Below are positions 8,963 to 17,094 of a stretch of 32,688 nucleotides of DNA, one piece after another. Source of the DNA: an uncultured Eubacteriaceae bacterium (lineage in GTDB: Bacteria > Bacillota > Clostridia > Lachnospirales > CAG-274). The translations under genes were made by a program, and so were the position numbers. The notes under the pieces were generated by a model that had not been told where the DNA came from, made no database searches, and was given only the letters and a program-made list of their open reading frames with translations. Location of the stretch: NCBI GenBank assembly GCA_946497035.1, contig CAMMIW010000022.1:1-32688 (forward strand), in the 5' to 3' direction. The first letter of the stretch is position 1. Each line of letters begins with the position of its first letter.

Positions 8963-9382
8963 CTATAATCCCCCTTTTAATGTTTTTATTACATTATCTT
9001 CATACTTTTTTATATACTTTTGTTCAACAGGCTTAATATGTTTTTTCCCACTTACAAAACCGCCATTAGAGGTTGCGTGTCCATTTTCTAATAAATGAGT
9101 TAATCTATATTGTTCATTATTTATAACATTTTTAAAATTTATTGTTTTTCTATTTTTCTTTAAAGTTTTAGATGTTTTCCAACTTTGTGAATATCTCTTT
9201 TTCCTTTTGCCTAATTTTCTATATCCTTTAGGGCTATTTTTAGATATTTCTGTAACAGCCTCTTTAGTAATCTCTTCTGCTATTTGTTGTATCTCTTCTG
9301 ATATTTCCTCTGTATAGTTACCTAAATAATTTGTAATTTGTTTTGATAAATCTTCTATACTTATATGGTTGCTGTTTTTCAT
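8963..9382 (-). CDS. HK97 gp10-like phage protein
   Basis: The 139-residue basic protein matches the HK97 gp10-like family of head-tail joining and tail components. It has a helical N-terminus with 'EEISEEIQQIAEEITKEAVT', then 'SPKGYRKLGKRKKRYSQSWK', and the family hallmark 'HLLENGHATSNGGFVSGKKH' with the conserved H-L-x-E-x-G-H. It starts at ATG 9382, which overlaps the stop of the upstream gene by four bases, so the two are translationally coupled. Confidence 0.85.
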   Translation of the reverse strand: MKNSNHISIEDLSKQITNYLGNYTEEISEEIQQIAEEITKEAVTEISKNSPKGYRKLGKRKKRYSQSWKTSKTLKKNRKTINFKNVINNEQYRLTHLLENGHATSNGGFVSGKKHIKPVEQKYIKKYEDNVIKTLKGGL

Positions 9383-9690
9383 TCTATCGCCTCACAATAA
9401 AGCTCTATATATTTATCAAAAATATAAGTCTTATAAATTTTATATTTTTTATTATTATATAAAAGTTGTTTTTCTTTTTGGTATTCTTCTTCAAGCATAG
9501 TTAGTTTAAGTTCAGCTTTTATATTATGCTTTTCTGCTTGATAAAACTCACTTCGGCTTATACTTTCTTTTATACAATAAACTTCCCTTTGTTCTAATAA
9601 TTCTTTTGTTTCAATACCAATATTATTAGTTTTTATTTCAAAAGTTAGCAATATACAAACATCATCTAAAGAATAATTTTTATTTTTCAA
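9379..9690 (-). CDS. Head closure / head-tail adaptor protein
   Basis: The 103-residue protein lies third after the capsid gene, where the head closure protein (SPP1 gp16 / HK97 gp7-8 type) is expected. Its sequence is compatible: the pattern 'REVYCIKESISRSEFYQAE' followed by 'NIKAELKLTMLEEEY' and a final 'YKIYKTYIFDKYIELYCE' resembles that of Firmicutes head-tail adaptors. It starts with TTG at 9690 behind AGGGC and overlaps the connector gene by eleven bases. The call is from moderate motif agreement and conserved gene order. Confidence 0.7.
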   Translation of the reverse strand: MKNKNYSLDDVCILLTFEIKTNNIGIETKELLEQREVYCIKESISRSEFYQAEKHNIKAELKLTMLEEEYQKEKQLLYNNKKYKIYKTYIFDKYIELYCEAIE

Positions 9691-9952
9691 TTTTTGCCCT
9701 ACTTTCCATTACTTTATTTAAGATTCTTAATTTTAAATTTTTAGAAAGCTCAATGTCTACATCTCTATTTTTATAGCAAAAAGAGGCATAGTCACATATT
9801 AACATTACATCTTCAATATTGTTAATATCTAAAACTATGCCCTTTTTTTCAAGTTCTTTTTTTCTAGCCTCTAAAAGATTTAAAAAATATGTATCTTTTT
9901 TTGTATGTGTTATACCTAAATCAACTTTTAAAATCTCTAAAAGCCTATCCAT
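9680..9952 (-). CDS. Head-tail connector protein (gp6-like)
   Basis: The 90-residue, mostly helical protein is the first gene after the major capsid gene. It opens with 'LLEILKVDLGITHTKKDTYF' and has a last helix with 'NKVMESRAKIEK', like the gp6/gp15 adaptor family, which binds below the portal ring. The start ATG 9952 has GGAGGC in front and lies three bases from the capsid stop. Confidence 0.75.
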   Translation of the reverse strand: MDRLLEILKVDLGITHTKKDTYFLNLLEARKKELEKKGIVLDINNIEDVMLICDYASFCYKNRDVDIELSKNLKLRILNKVMESRAKIEK

Positions 9953-9955
9953 TAA

Positions 9956-11353
9956 TTAAGCCTCCGTTGGTTCACTATTAATAGCTTGTTTTTCTTCTAT
10001 TTCCTTATTTAATTTTTCAATTATTTTTTGTTTGTCTTTTATTGTTTTTTCTAATTCTTTTATAGCTTTAGTATCTGCTTGTAAAACTTCTGCCTCTGTT
10101 AAAGTAACTAATGCAAAGCCTTTTTCATCTGTTATTTTACCATCAAAAACACCTTTTCCTAAATATGCTGTTTGGTCTTCAAATAACTTATATTCCTTAC
10201 TTTCAGTAATTGTTATATCTCCACGCTCTACAAGGGTATATTTTTCAAAATCCCCAAATAATATTTTATCTTCTTCCATATATTGACTAAACTCAACCCT
10301 TAAACCTAATAAGTCTGGATTTTTAATATTTGGTAATTTTCCTATAACACTACCACTAGAATCTACATTTATACTAAAGCCTAAAACTTTATTATAATAG
10401 GTACTTCTTTTCATTAAAGCAACTATTTCACCTACTTTATTTTCTCCAGTATCAATAAGTCCTATATTTTTAACTATTGCCTCTAAATCATTAGAAGGTA
10501 CATTTACTTTTCTACCACCAGAAAGTTTAGTTAATATCCCCTCTGGTTGTTTAGCTGAAGAACCTTTTCCACTTAATATAGCTTTATCTATTGCTTTAGC
10601 TAATGCTCTACCTATTTTTTTAGTAATATAGTCATCTAAATTTATTATACTTTCATTTATAAGCTCATTACTAATAAGAACACCTTTACCTACTTTATAA
10701 CCATCAAAATCTACATTTATAATAGTTCCAGTATCTGATGCCTCAATAGTTCCTCCCATTTCTAGCCAAGTAGCCTCTGTATCATCTGTATCTAATATAA
10801 TTCTACCTTTTCCACCAATTCTAGCTTTATCTACTAAATTATATAGTGTAGAATAATCTCCTACTATATCCATTATTCTATTAATAACTATTTCTGGTAT
10901 TAAAAGTTCTCCACCATTTAAAGCTCGTATATTTTTTACACCTTCATAAAATTCTTTAACATCAGCTCTTTCATAATAAGTGCCTGTTTTTAAAGACTCT
11001 CTTGTTTGTAGTTTATTAATATTTGTCATATTTTTACCCCTTTCGCCTTTTTCATTTTCTTCAATATCTTTTTGTTTATTATATTTATTTTCTATATCTT
11101 CAAGTTGTTTATTTATTTCTGTTATTTCTTCTTTTATGTCTGCTATTTTCTCATCTAAATCATCTGGAAAATCTTTTTCTAAATCTTCTATAGATTTGTT
11201 TACTTCTTCTGCTTCTTCTTCTGTTTTTGCCTCTTCAATTGCTCTTTTTAATATTTCTATTTTCTCTTGCCTTTTTTGTTTTTTAAACTCTAATTGTTCA
11301 AGTTCTATTTTTTTACGTTTTTTAGAATTTTCTAATTTAATTTGTTTAAGCAT
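9956..11353 (-). CDS. Major capsid protein, HK97 fold, with N-terminal delta domain
   Basis: The 465-residue precursor has a charged coiled-coil delta (scaffold) domain at residues 1-105, which the prohead protease should remove, and the HK97 fold from about 115 to 420. Visible marks are 'GGELLIPEIVINRIMDI', 'GDYSTLYNLVDKARIGGKGR', 'ISNELINESIINLDDYITKK', 'AILSGKGSSAKQPEGIL' and near the end 'ILFGDFEKYTLVERGDITI'. An extra charged helix (residues about 430-455) extends the C-terminus beyond the usual end. An internal ATG (Met109) has a good ribosome binding site (see separate entry). The gene overlaps the protease gene by eight bases. Confidence 0.93.
   Translation of the reverse strand: MLKQIKLENSKKRKKIELEQLEFKKQKRQEKIEILKRAIEEAKTEEEAEEVNKSIEDLEKDFPDDLDEKIADIKEEITEINKQLEDIENKYNKQKDIEENEKGERGKNMTNINKLQTRESLKTGTYYERADVKEFYEGVKNIRALNGGELLIPEIVINRIMDIVGDYSTLYNLVDKARIGGKGRIILDTDDTEATWLEMGGTIEASDTGTIINVDFDGYKVGKGVLISNELINESIINLDDYITKKIGRALAKAIDKAILSGKGSSAKQPEGILTKLSGGRKVNVPSNDLEAIVKNIGLIDTGENKVGEIVALMKRSTYYNKVLGFSINVDSSGSVIGKLPNIKNPDLLGLRVEFSQYMEEDKILFGDFEKYTLVERGDITITESKEYKLFEDQTAYLGKGVFDGKITDEKGFALVTLTEAEVLQADTKAIKELEKTIKDKQKIIEKLNKEIEEKQAINSEPTEA
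11027..11044 (-). promoter_or_regulatory. Internal ribosome binding site and ATG inside the capsid gene
   Basis: GAAAGGGG (11044-11037) lies seven bases before an in-frame ATG (11029-11027, Met109 of the capsid precursor), just at the boundary between the delta domain and the mature capsid fold. Translation from it would give a capsid protein without scaffold. The site is seen; its use is inference. Confidence 0.45.
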
Positions 11354-11924
11354 CTTTACACAACCTTTCTAATTTTTTTCTAATATTATCTTTTTTAATA
11401 TTCAATTTTTTATTACTAATATAGTTATATTGTTTATTTCTAGCACTTATATTTGTACTTTCATAAGCTGGATAAGTACATATACTAACCTCTAATAACT
11501 GTGCATCTAATATTTTAGTATGTATACCTTTGTCATCTGTTTTTTCTTCAAAGTCTAATAAAAAAAAGCCAAACGAACAGCCTGTAATATCTCCTCGTTT
11601 GACTCTTTCATAAATGTTTATAGCCTCTGTATCTTTATTATTGATAATGACTTTACCATAAAGCCCTTTATCATCTTCTTTTAATATTAGTGTATTATTA
11701 TCAGTAGTGCCTAATACAATATCTGTATTATGATTAAATAAACATCTTATATTATCTTTTTCTAAAGTATTTTTAAAAGCTCCTTTTCCTATTCTTTCAA
11801 AAAAGCCTGTAAAAAGTTCTGTTTCTTCATCAAATACTGCAAAATACCCTTCTATTATTTTATTGTTATTATCTTCACTAGCTCTAAATTGTACTTGTCT
11901 TTTATATTCTGCCTTATTATTCAT
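11346..11924 (-). CDS. Prohead protease, HK97 family (S78)
   Basis: This maturation protease cleaves the capsid delta domain. It has the expected marks: 'IIEGYFAVFDEETELFTGFF', the catalytic His in 'CLFNHN', the catalytic Ser in 'ITGCSFGF', and 'LLEVSICTYPAYESTNISAR'. I start it at ATG 11924, eight bases behind AAGGGGG; a GTG nine bases upstream overlaps that site. The 192-residue length is normal. It overlaps the portal gene by eight bases and the capsid gene by eight, so the three are translated in a coupled way. Confidence 0.9.
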   Translation of the reverse strand: MNNKAEYKRQVQFRASEDNNNKIIEGYFAVFDEETELFTGFFERIGKGAFKNTLEKDNIRCLFNHNTDIVLGTTDNNTLILKEDDKGLYGKVIINNKDTEAINIYERVKRGDITGCSFGFFLLDFEEKTDDKGIHTKILDAQLLEVSICTYPAYESTNISARNKQYNYISNKKLNIKKDNIRKKLERLCKDA

Positions 11925-13080
11925 TATTATCACCCCCTTTCAATAGTTTTTCTTGGTCTTTGCTTTGATTAATAGGTATATAGTTTTCTAATAATAATAT
12001 TTCGTCCATTGCCTCATCATCTTTTAAGTTATAATCAAATTCGTTTCTTGCCTCATTTCTGCTAATTATTCCATTTTGTACCATAGATATTACAAAATCT
12101 GTTTTAGCCTTTAAATTATAGTGTATTAAACTTTTTTGATTAAATTTAAAATACCATTTATCATTATAAGCTAATTTTTTTGTTAATTCCTGTTGTATAA
12201 CAGTAGCTATAAAATTTACAGTTGTACTTATGAAATTGTTATATTCATCTTCATTATAATTTCCAACACCTATCATATAACAAGGTAACCCTAAATCTCT
12301 GGCTATTGTTTGTTTATCTAATGTAATACTTTCTTGTATAGCTAAATCTTTTAATGTTAAAGGTGATATTTTTTCAATACTAATTTCATCTGCTGGAATT
12401 AACCAAGGCTCACCTATTTTTGTTTTACTAACATAACTACCCAATATTTTTTCTCTTTTTTCTTCATCTTGCAATTCTTCACTATCTGAATTAGTAGAAA
12501 TAATAAGACTTGGTTTCCACTTATCCGTTAAAAAGGCTTTCTTTGTAGCCTCTGCTTGTGCTAAATTAATAACACTTTCTTTTATTATATTAGAATAACC
12601 TATTCCTTTGTAATATTCTTCTGTATCTGGGTTTAAAACAAAATGTAAAACTTCGTCTGGAGCAAAACTTATACCACTTTTATATATATTATAGCTTTCA
12701 TTTGTTCCTCTAAATGATATTTTATTAATATCCCAAGGTATAAGCTCTTTAATTTGTCCTTTTTCAAATTTTATATAACAAACGCTATTACCTGTTAATA
12801 TTAAATCCATTACTATTTTAAATATGAGGCTTTTTCTTGTCATATTTTGATTAGGATAAATATCTATAACTTTACTAAGGCTATTTTTTATCTTTATATC
12901 CCCTTTTTCTCCATTTTCCATTAAATAAATAGTCATATTAGAAACTAAATCTGCTATTTTACTAGCACAGCTTAATACAACAGGGTGTTTATCAAGCCTT
13001 ATAAAATTTGGTATTTTTATACTATCATTACTATTTTCTAATGTAATAGAAGAAATACTTCTTTTTTTAATTTTTTCCAA
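11917..13080 (-). CDS. Portal protein, HK97 family
   Basis: The 387-residue protein is a typical HK97-type portal, the dodecameric channel for DNA at the head vertex. It has 'HPVVLSCASKIADLVSNMTI' near the start, 'LTGNSVCYIKF' and 'DEVLHFVLNPD' in the middle, and 'QESITLDKQTIARDLGLPCYMIG' (seen as ITLDKQTIARDLGLPCYMIG), the clip/stem region. The start is a TTG at 13080 behind GGAGG with seven bases spacing. It lies directly after the large terminase gene. Confidence 0.92.
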   Translation of the reverse strand: MEKIKKRSISSITLENSNDSIKIPNFIRLDKHPVVLSCASKIADLVSNMTIYLMENGEKGDIKIKNSLSKVIDIYPNQNMTRKSLIFKIVMDLILTGNSVCYIKFEKGQIKELIPWDINKISFRGTNESYNIYKSGISFAPDEVLHFVLNPDTEEYYKGIGYSNIIKESVINLAQAEATKKAFLTDKWKPSLIISTNSDSEELQDEEKREKILGSYVSKTKIGEPWLIPADEISIEKISPLTLKDLAIQESITLDKQTIARDLGLPCYMIGVGNYNEDEYNNFISTTVNFIATVIQQELTKKLAYNDKWYFKFNQKSLIHYNLKAKTDFVISMVQNGIISRNEARNEFDYNLKDDEAMDEILLLENYIPINQSKDQEKLLKGGDNNE

Positions 13081-13101
13081 CTTAACACCTCCTTTAAAAT
13101 T

Positions 13102-14832
13102 TTACTTTATCCAATTATTTAACTTATCTTTTCTGTTAAAATCTGCCTCTATTCTTCTAACACAAGCAAAAACACTAGCATCAAATAAGTCAATTCTTGT
13201 TTTTTCTTTCATTTTTTCATATTGTATCATATCATCAGTTTTTTCTATTGCATAAACATTTTGAACACAATATTCATAAGCAGTAGAATTTAAGTAAAAA
13301 AAATTACCTTCTTTTACTTTTCTTTCTATTCTTCTAAAGCCTTGCGATTTTAAATGAAAATATTGTGGTTGGTCAACTATTTTAAAACCAGCTTTCTTTG
13401 CTAAAATATAATATTCTGCACAGAATTTCCTATCGTGTGCTATTTCCTTTATTTTAAAACCTTTTTCTTTCATTTTTAAAAACCATTTTACAACATCTAA
13501 AGGGTCTGTAACTTTACCATTACATAATGTTAAGTTGCCCTCCTCTTTCCATTGATATAATGGTATTTTATCTTCATCAGCCTTTTTTATAGCCTCTGTT
13601 ATAGGGAAAAATGCGTGGGTAATACATATATCTATATCAACTCCATTAAAGTTATATGTTGTGTATAAAGCACTTGCTGTTAAATCGTGCATTTTAGATA
13701 AGTCTACACCACCATACCAATTTAGATTTAATTTTGCTAATTCTTCTAATGTCCAGCTATAATTTTTATTACTTAACCTAAATTCATCAATATTAAAATA
13801 AGATTTTAGAGGTGCTGTATATATATTTAAAGATTTAGCTAAAAAATCTTTTCTATTTACAGGACTATTTTGTGCCTGTAAACTATCTGTCAATATATCA
13901 TTTGGTCTTATACTTATATTGTAAGCTGGATTTGCCATTTCGTGTATTAATGGATTAGTATAGTCTACCTCTCCATTTTCTCCCTCATCAGCCTTACATA
14001 TAAATATAAAGTAGCTATCATCTTTAATAACATTATCTAAAACACTTTTACAATACATAAGTTTTTCATAACAAAAACTATTAGGGTCATCTCCAGCAGT
14101 TGTTATACCTATCATTAATTTATTTGTATATGCTTTCATAGCCTCTTTTATTATGTTATATTGTTTAGCAACTTTATATGCGTGTATCTCATCTGCAATA
14201 GCAATATTACAGTTAAAACTATCTTGTTTATCTACACTAGAGGCTAATGCTTGTATAAATAATGAGCCATCATCAAAAACTCTTTGTATGCTATGTTCTC
14301 CATTGTTATCTAGTATTCTAAATTCTTCTTGTTCTTCCATAAACATAATATTATTTTTTATAAAATTAAAACTTTCCAATGCTTGTTTTAAGGCTGCACC
14401 AACAATATATATTTTGCTACCACTTCGCCTATTTAAAATACCAAGTGCAAAAGCTAAAGCACCAGCAAAACTTGTTTTAATATTTTTTCTAGGTATAAAA
14501 ATAAAAGCCTCTTTAAATCTTCTTTCTTTAGTATTAGATTTAAAGAAACCTAGTAAATTATATACTATAAATTTATGAAAAGGCTCTAATAAAAAAGGTT
14601 GTCCTCTTAAAGCCTCACCATTTATTCTTTCCCCTTGTATATGTACAAAAGTTTTTTCTATTATATTTATAACAAAATCTGCATCATCTGTTTTAAAATC
14701 AAATTCTTTTCTTTTTAAGTCATCAATAAAACGTTTACAGGCTTGTTTTAATTCCTTACAAGCTATTTTATCCCCACTAATTATTTTATTAGCATAATCT
14801 AATACTATTTTATAATTTTCATTACTTTGCAT
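13102..14832 (-). CDS. Terminase large subunit
   Basis: The packaging motor has an N-terminal ATPase and a C-terminal RNase H-like nuclease. The Walker A variant is 'IPRKNIKTS', Walker B is '[11 protein letters not shown]', and the coupling motif 'IGITTAGDD' follows. The nuclease domain shows '[15 protein letters not shown]' with the first catalytic Asp, and '[14 protein letters not shown]' near the end with the last. I start it at ATG 14832, eight bases after AAGGAA; an in-frame TTG at 14850 overlaps the binding site. The protein of about 576 residues is usual for the group that pairs with P27-family small subunits. Confidence 0.93.
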   Translation of the reverse strand: MQSNENYKIVLDYANKIISGDKIACKELKQACKRFIDDLKRKEFDFKTDDADFVINIIEKTFVHIQGERINGEALRGQPFLLEPFHKFIVYNLLGFFKSNTKERRFKEAFIFIPRKNIKTSFAGALAFALGILNRRSGSKIYIVGAALKQALESFNFIKNNIMFMEEQEEFRILDNNGEHSIQRVFDDGSLFIQALASSVDKQDSFNCNIAIADEIHAYKVAKQYNIIKEAMKAYTNKLMIGITTAGDDPNSFCYEKLMYCKSVLDNVIKDDSYFIFICKADEGENGEVDYTNPLIHEMANPAYNISIRPNDILTDSLQAQNSPVNRKDFLAKSLNIYTAPLKSYFNIDEFRLSNKNYSWTLEELAKLNLNWYGGVDLSKMHDLTASALYTTYNFNGVDIDICITHAFFPITEAIKKADEDKIPLYQWKEEGNLTLCNGKVTDPLDVVKWFLKMKEKGFKIKEIAHDRKFCAEYYILAKKAGFKIVDQPQYFHLKSQGFRRIERKVKEGNFFYLNSTAYEYCVQNVYAIEKTDDMIQYEKMKEKTRIDLFDASVFACVRRIEADFNRKDKLNNWIK

Positions 14833-15223
14833 CTTTTTTATTTCCTTCAAGCTGTTGTATAACTTTTAGTAAAGGACTATCATTTTTACTTTTTATTATT
14901 GCATCATTTATTTTCTTTATTGCAACTGGTGTTAAGCCTAATTGATTTTCATAATAAATAATATCTTTTCTCATTGTTTCCATAGCTAAATATAAAGCTG
15001 TCTTTCTCATATTAGTAGCTCCAGCTTTATTTGTATATTCCTCAACTATTTTACAACCACTTTTATAAAATTGCCTATTTAACATATTATACTGTTGTTT
15101 CATTTCAGCATAAGTTTTAACTACTTGTTCAAATTGTGGGCGATAAATATTAAGTTCTTCAAGGCTTTTTTTAGTTTTTTTAAATATTTTTGATATTTCT
15201 TTTTCTTCATCTGTTTTGGCCAC
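14822..15223 (-). CDS. Terminase small subunit, P27 family
   Basis: The 133-residue protein binds phage DNA and starts packaging with the large subunit. It shows the P27-family C-terminal mark '[18 protein letters not shown]' and the helical '[17 protein letters not shown]' segment. The start is a GTG at 15223; the nearest purine-rich site is GGGGG, twelve bases upstream, so translation start is a little uncertain. It overlaps the large subunit gene by eleven bases. Confidence 0.85.
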   Translation of the reverse strand: MAKTDEEKEISKIFKKTKKSLEELNIYRPQFEQVVKTYAEMKQQYNMLNRQFYKSGCKIVEEYTNKAGATNMRKTALYLAMETMRKDIIYYENQLGLTPVAIKKINDAIIKSKNDSPLLKVIQQLEGNKKDAK

Positions 15224-15324
15224 CTTAAAAATTTACCCCCTTTTTAGTTTTTATCGTACAGGTGGAAAAGCCTCCCCTTGCCGTTCCCCTCTAGCCTATA
15301 TTTATCTATGCTAATATGGGGGGA
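15224..15324. other. GC-richer noncoding patch, candidate cos/packaging site
   Basis: The 101 bases between the HNH stop and the small terminase start hold the most GC-rich patch of the window (about 15252-15295, with AGGTGGAAAAGCCTCCCC), including the inverted pair AGG..CCT, and a run of six G at 15318-15323. HNH plus P27-type terminase phages are cos phages and their cos site often lies here. The place is suggestive; no known cos sequence is recognised. Confidence 0.3.
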
Positions 15325-15582
15325 CTAATATTTTTTTATAATTTCATTTTTAAATTTTTTTGCTTTTTCTGGGTGTCTTTTATTATGACACTTTGTACAC
15401 AAACTCTCTAGGTTATTAATATCATAAGCCTTTGATAAATCTTGTGAAACCTCTATAATATGATGTACTACAGTAGCCTCTGTATTTTTAAAATATTTCT
15501 TACATTCTTGACAAATATACTTGTCCCTTTTTAATGCTTTTAATCTTACTTTTTTCCATTTTGTACTTTTATAGTCAAAAAT
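15325..15582 (-). CDS. HNH endonuclease of the packaging module, apparent ATT start
   Basis: The 85-residue frame is an HNH nuclease of the small kind encoded beside terminases; such nucleases help cos cleavage. It shows 'YKSTKWKKVRLKALKRDKYI', the zinc pair CQEC and CTKC, the catalytic 'VVHHI' and the final 'CHNKRH'. The frame contains no ATG or early GTG/TTG. The only start that fits is ATT at 15582-15580, eight bases behind a perfect GGAGG; relatives usually begin 'M-(F/S)-x-Y-K-S-x-K-W', so ATT stands where ATG is expected. A TAA lies two codons upstream of it. The gene is the first of the late operon. Its expression may be weak. Confidence 0.8.
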   Translation of the reverse strand: MFDYKSTKWKKVRLKALKRDKYICQECKKYFKNTEATVVHHIIEVSQDLSKAYDINNLESLCTKCHNKRHPEKAKKFKNEIIKKY

Positions 15583-15600
15583 ATTTTATCCCTCCTAATA

Positions 15601-15633
15601 CAAAAAGGTGTGCTTAAACCATTAAACACACCT
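15601..15633 (-). terminator. Intrinsic terminator between late promoter and HNH gene
   Basis: AGGTGTG (15606-15612) and CACACCT (15627-15633) form a perfect stem that continues inward with TTAA/TTAA after one mismatch. On the minus strand it is followed by TTTTT. It lies about 25-50 bases downstream of the expected transcription start and directly before the HNH ribosome binding site, so it acts as an attenuator of the late operon. Confidence 0.7.
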
Positions 15634-15662
15634 GTAACTAACTATATAATATTACATTTTAC

Positions 15663-15691
15663 ATTATAACATAGTTAAAAAAGTATGTCAA
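15663..15691 (-). promoter_or_regulatory. Late operon promoter, perfect consensus
   Basis: On the minus strand TTGACA (15691-15686), 17 bases, TATAAT (15668-15663): a perfect sigma-A promoter. It points to the HNH and terminase genes. A terminator follows within about 55 bases. Confidence 0.85.
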
Positions 15692-15698
15692 ATTGCTC

Positions 15699-15720
15699 TG
15701 TTTTTGCATTATTTTTGCAT
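15699..15720 (-). repeat. Two tandem 11-bp repeats upstream of the late promoter
   Basis: The unit reads TGTTTTTGCAT (15699-15709) and TATTTTTGCAT (15710-15720) on the plus strand; the copies differ at one base. They end seven bases from the -35 box, and their 11-bp phase puts both on one face of the DNA. This is the usual place for an activator site; the regulator at 15741-16352 is the natural candidate to bind it. Confidence 0.6.
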
Positions 15721-15740
15721 ATATTTTATTAAAAAATTAT

Positions 15741-16352
15741 CTATTTTTTATAATAAATTTCTTCTAAATACAAATTGGTTAATATTATAGGTCTTAATTT
15801 ATTAACTAGTTTATTTATGTTTCTTGATATTGTGGCATTATTCTTTTTATAATCATTAGCTATTTCATCTATACTCTTCTTGTTAATATACTTATCTTTT
15901 AAGGCTTTAAAGTATTCATCATCTTTTATAACTTCTAAAGAAGTATCTATCATTATTATGTAATTTTCATTTTTGGTTATTTCTTTTTTTAAATTTAATA
16001 TGTACTCTTGCTTTACTTCATCTATGTCTTTTTCACCTTTAGATGTATTTAATATTATACTTTTACTTTTTTCTGGTAAACCATTTTGTAATATTTCAAG
16101 TATAATATTTTCCTTTACCTTTATAGCCTCTTTAATAGAACTATAACTATATAATATACTTTCAGTTTTTTTATAACTATTTTGTTTATTATCTAATTTA
16201 TTATCTTCTATATATTTTTTAAATTCTTTAAAAACTTCACTATCAACAATATTATTAATAAGATTTAAAATATTATTAAATTCTTTTCCTAATATTCTAA
16301 AGAAGTCTTTCATTTGTTCTTCTGTTATATCTTCCATATTATTTTGTTCCAT
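15741..16352 (-). CDS. Sigma-like phage late gene regulator (RinA/ArpU-like)
   Basis: The 203-residue protein is helical and ends in a helix-turn-helix that looks like sigma region 4: 'ALKDKYINKKSIDEIANDYK' followed by 'NNATISRNINKLVNKL'. Phage late activators of the RinA, ArpU and YqaQ kinds have this layout and this place, last in the early operon and just upstream of the terminase genes. The start ATG has AAGGAG. The protein most likely acts at the repeats 15699-15720 just after its own gene. No enzymatic motif is seen. Confidence 0.65.
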   Translation of the reverse strand: MEQNNMEDITEEQMKDFFRILGKEFNNILNLINNIVDSEVFKEFKKYIEDNKLDNKQNSYKKTESILYSYSSIKEAIKVKENIILEILQNGLPEKSKSIILNTSKGEKDIDEVKQEYILNLKKEITKNENYIIMIDTSLEVIKDDEYFKALKDKYINKKSIDEIANDYKKNNATISRNINKLVNKLRPIILTNLYLEEIYYKK

Positions 16353-16361
16353 AGTATCTCC

Positions 16362-16853
16362 TTAACCTAAAAATAATAATGCACCTTTATAAAAGTTTAA
16401 TCTATATTGTTCTAGTTCTTCTTTTAACAAATATTGTCTACCCTTATTTTGCTTAGCCTCTTTTATTTCTTTAAATGGTATAAAATAATAATCTTTATCT
16501 AAACAAGTACATACACCAACATAAGCACCAGCATTATAATATATATCTAATGTTTTATATTGTTCTTTAGATATAACACTATTTTTAAATTTGTTGTCTG
16601 TTGTATACTTTGCCTCAAATACTATACTTTGCCCTGTTTTTAGATTTATACCAAAAAAGTCTGGTTGTGCATTATTTATAAATTGCCCTTTAAATTGTCC
16701 TTTGCTCTCTTTTTTCAAAACTCTAAAAGGCTCATAACACTTTATTATTTTTGCTATGTTTTCATCTTCATAATATTTACAACCAGCATTTATAAGTGCC
16801 TCTAGATAATGCCCTTGTATATTATTTATTTTACTAATTATCTTTTTATTTAT
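16362..16853 (-). CDS. RecU-like Holliday junction resolvase, apparent ATA start
   Basis: The protein resembles phage-type RecU (penicillin-binding protein-related factor A): 'INNAQPDFFGINLKTGQSIV', then the PD-(E/D)xK core with Asp in QPDFFG and 'FEAK', and 'ISKEQYKTLDIYYNAGAYVG' with 'YYFIPFKEI'. A shorter version could start at TTG 16718, but it would lack the family's helical N-terminus ('GHYLEALINAGCKYYED' and 'IAKIIKCYEPFRVLKK'), which is encoded in frame upstream. A TAA closes the frame above, and the first start with a ribosome binding site (GAGAGG, nine bases) is ATA at 16853-16851. It would be 163 residues and would resolve replication or recombination junctions. Confidence 0.7.
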   Translation of the reverse strand: MNKKIISKINNIQGHYLEALINAGCKYYEDENIAKIIKCYEPFRVLKKESKGQFKGQFINNAQPDFFGINLKTGQSIVFEAKYTTDNKFKNSVISKEQYKTLDIYYNAGAYVGVCTCLDKDYYFIPFKEIKEAKQNKGRQYLLKEELEQYRLNFYKGALLFLG

Positions 16854-17091
16854 AAGCCATTACCTCTCTTTCTATATTTAATATTTTTTCTATTACTTCT
16901 CTTTTTATGTTATAGTTAAATTCTGCCTTTATATCTGCTCTTATATCTTCTACTGTAATATCATAAGCTTTTAATATTAAATTTATATATCTGCAAATAT
17001 ATATTAAATCTATATCATATGTTTCTTGTGATAGTATATCTAATCTTAAATTTATATAATTTATTAAAACTTGTTTATCCTTTGTACTCAT
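16846..17091 (-). CDS. Small phage protein, unknown function
   Basis: The 81-residue protein is helical and acidic, without a recognised domain. It starts at ATG 17091, whose binding site AAGGAGT overlaps the stop of the HUH replication gene, so the two are coupled. Its last codons overlap the start region of the RecU-like gene. Segments such as 'YINLRLDILSQETYD' and 'YICRYINLILKAYDI' suggest a helix bundle. The role may be in replication or recombination, by neighbourhood only. Confidence 0.6.
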   Translation of the reverse strand: MSTKDKQVLINYINLRLDILSQETYDIDLIYICRYINLILKAYDITVEDIRADIKAEFNYNIKREVIEKILNIEREVMAYK

Positions 17092-17094
17092 AAG

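Noticed and set aside
648..11372. Plus-strand open frames in the late region, for example at 648-902, 7048-7368, 10032-10286 and 10980-11372
   Set aside because: They lie antisense to well-recognised structural genes, have Ser/Phe/Leu-rich compositions of shadow frames and lack ribosome binding sites.
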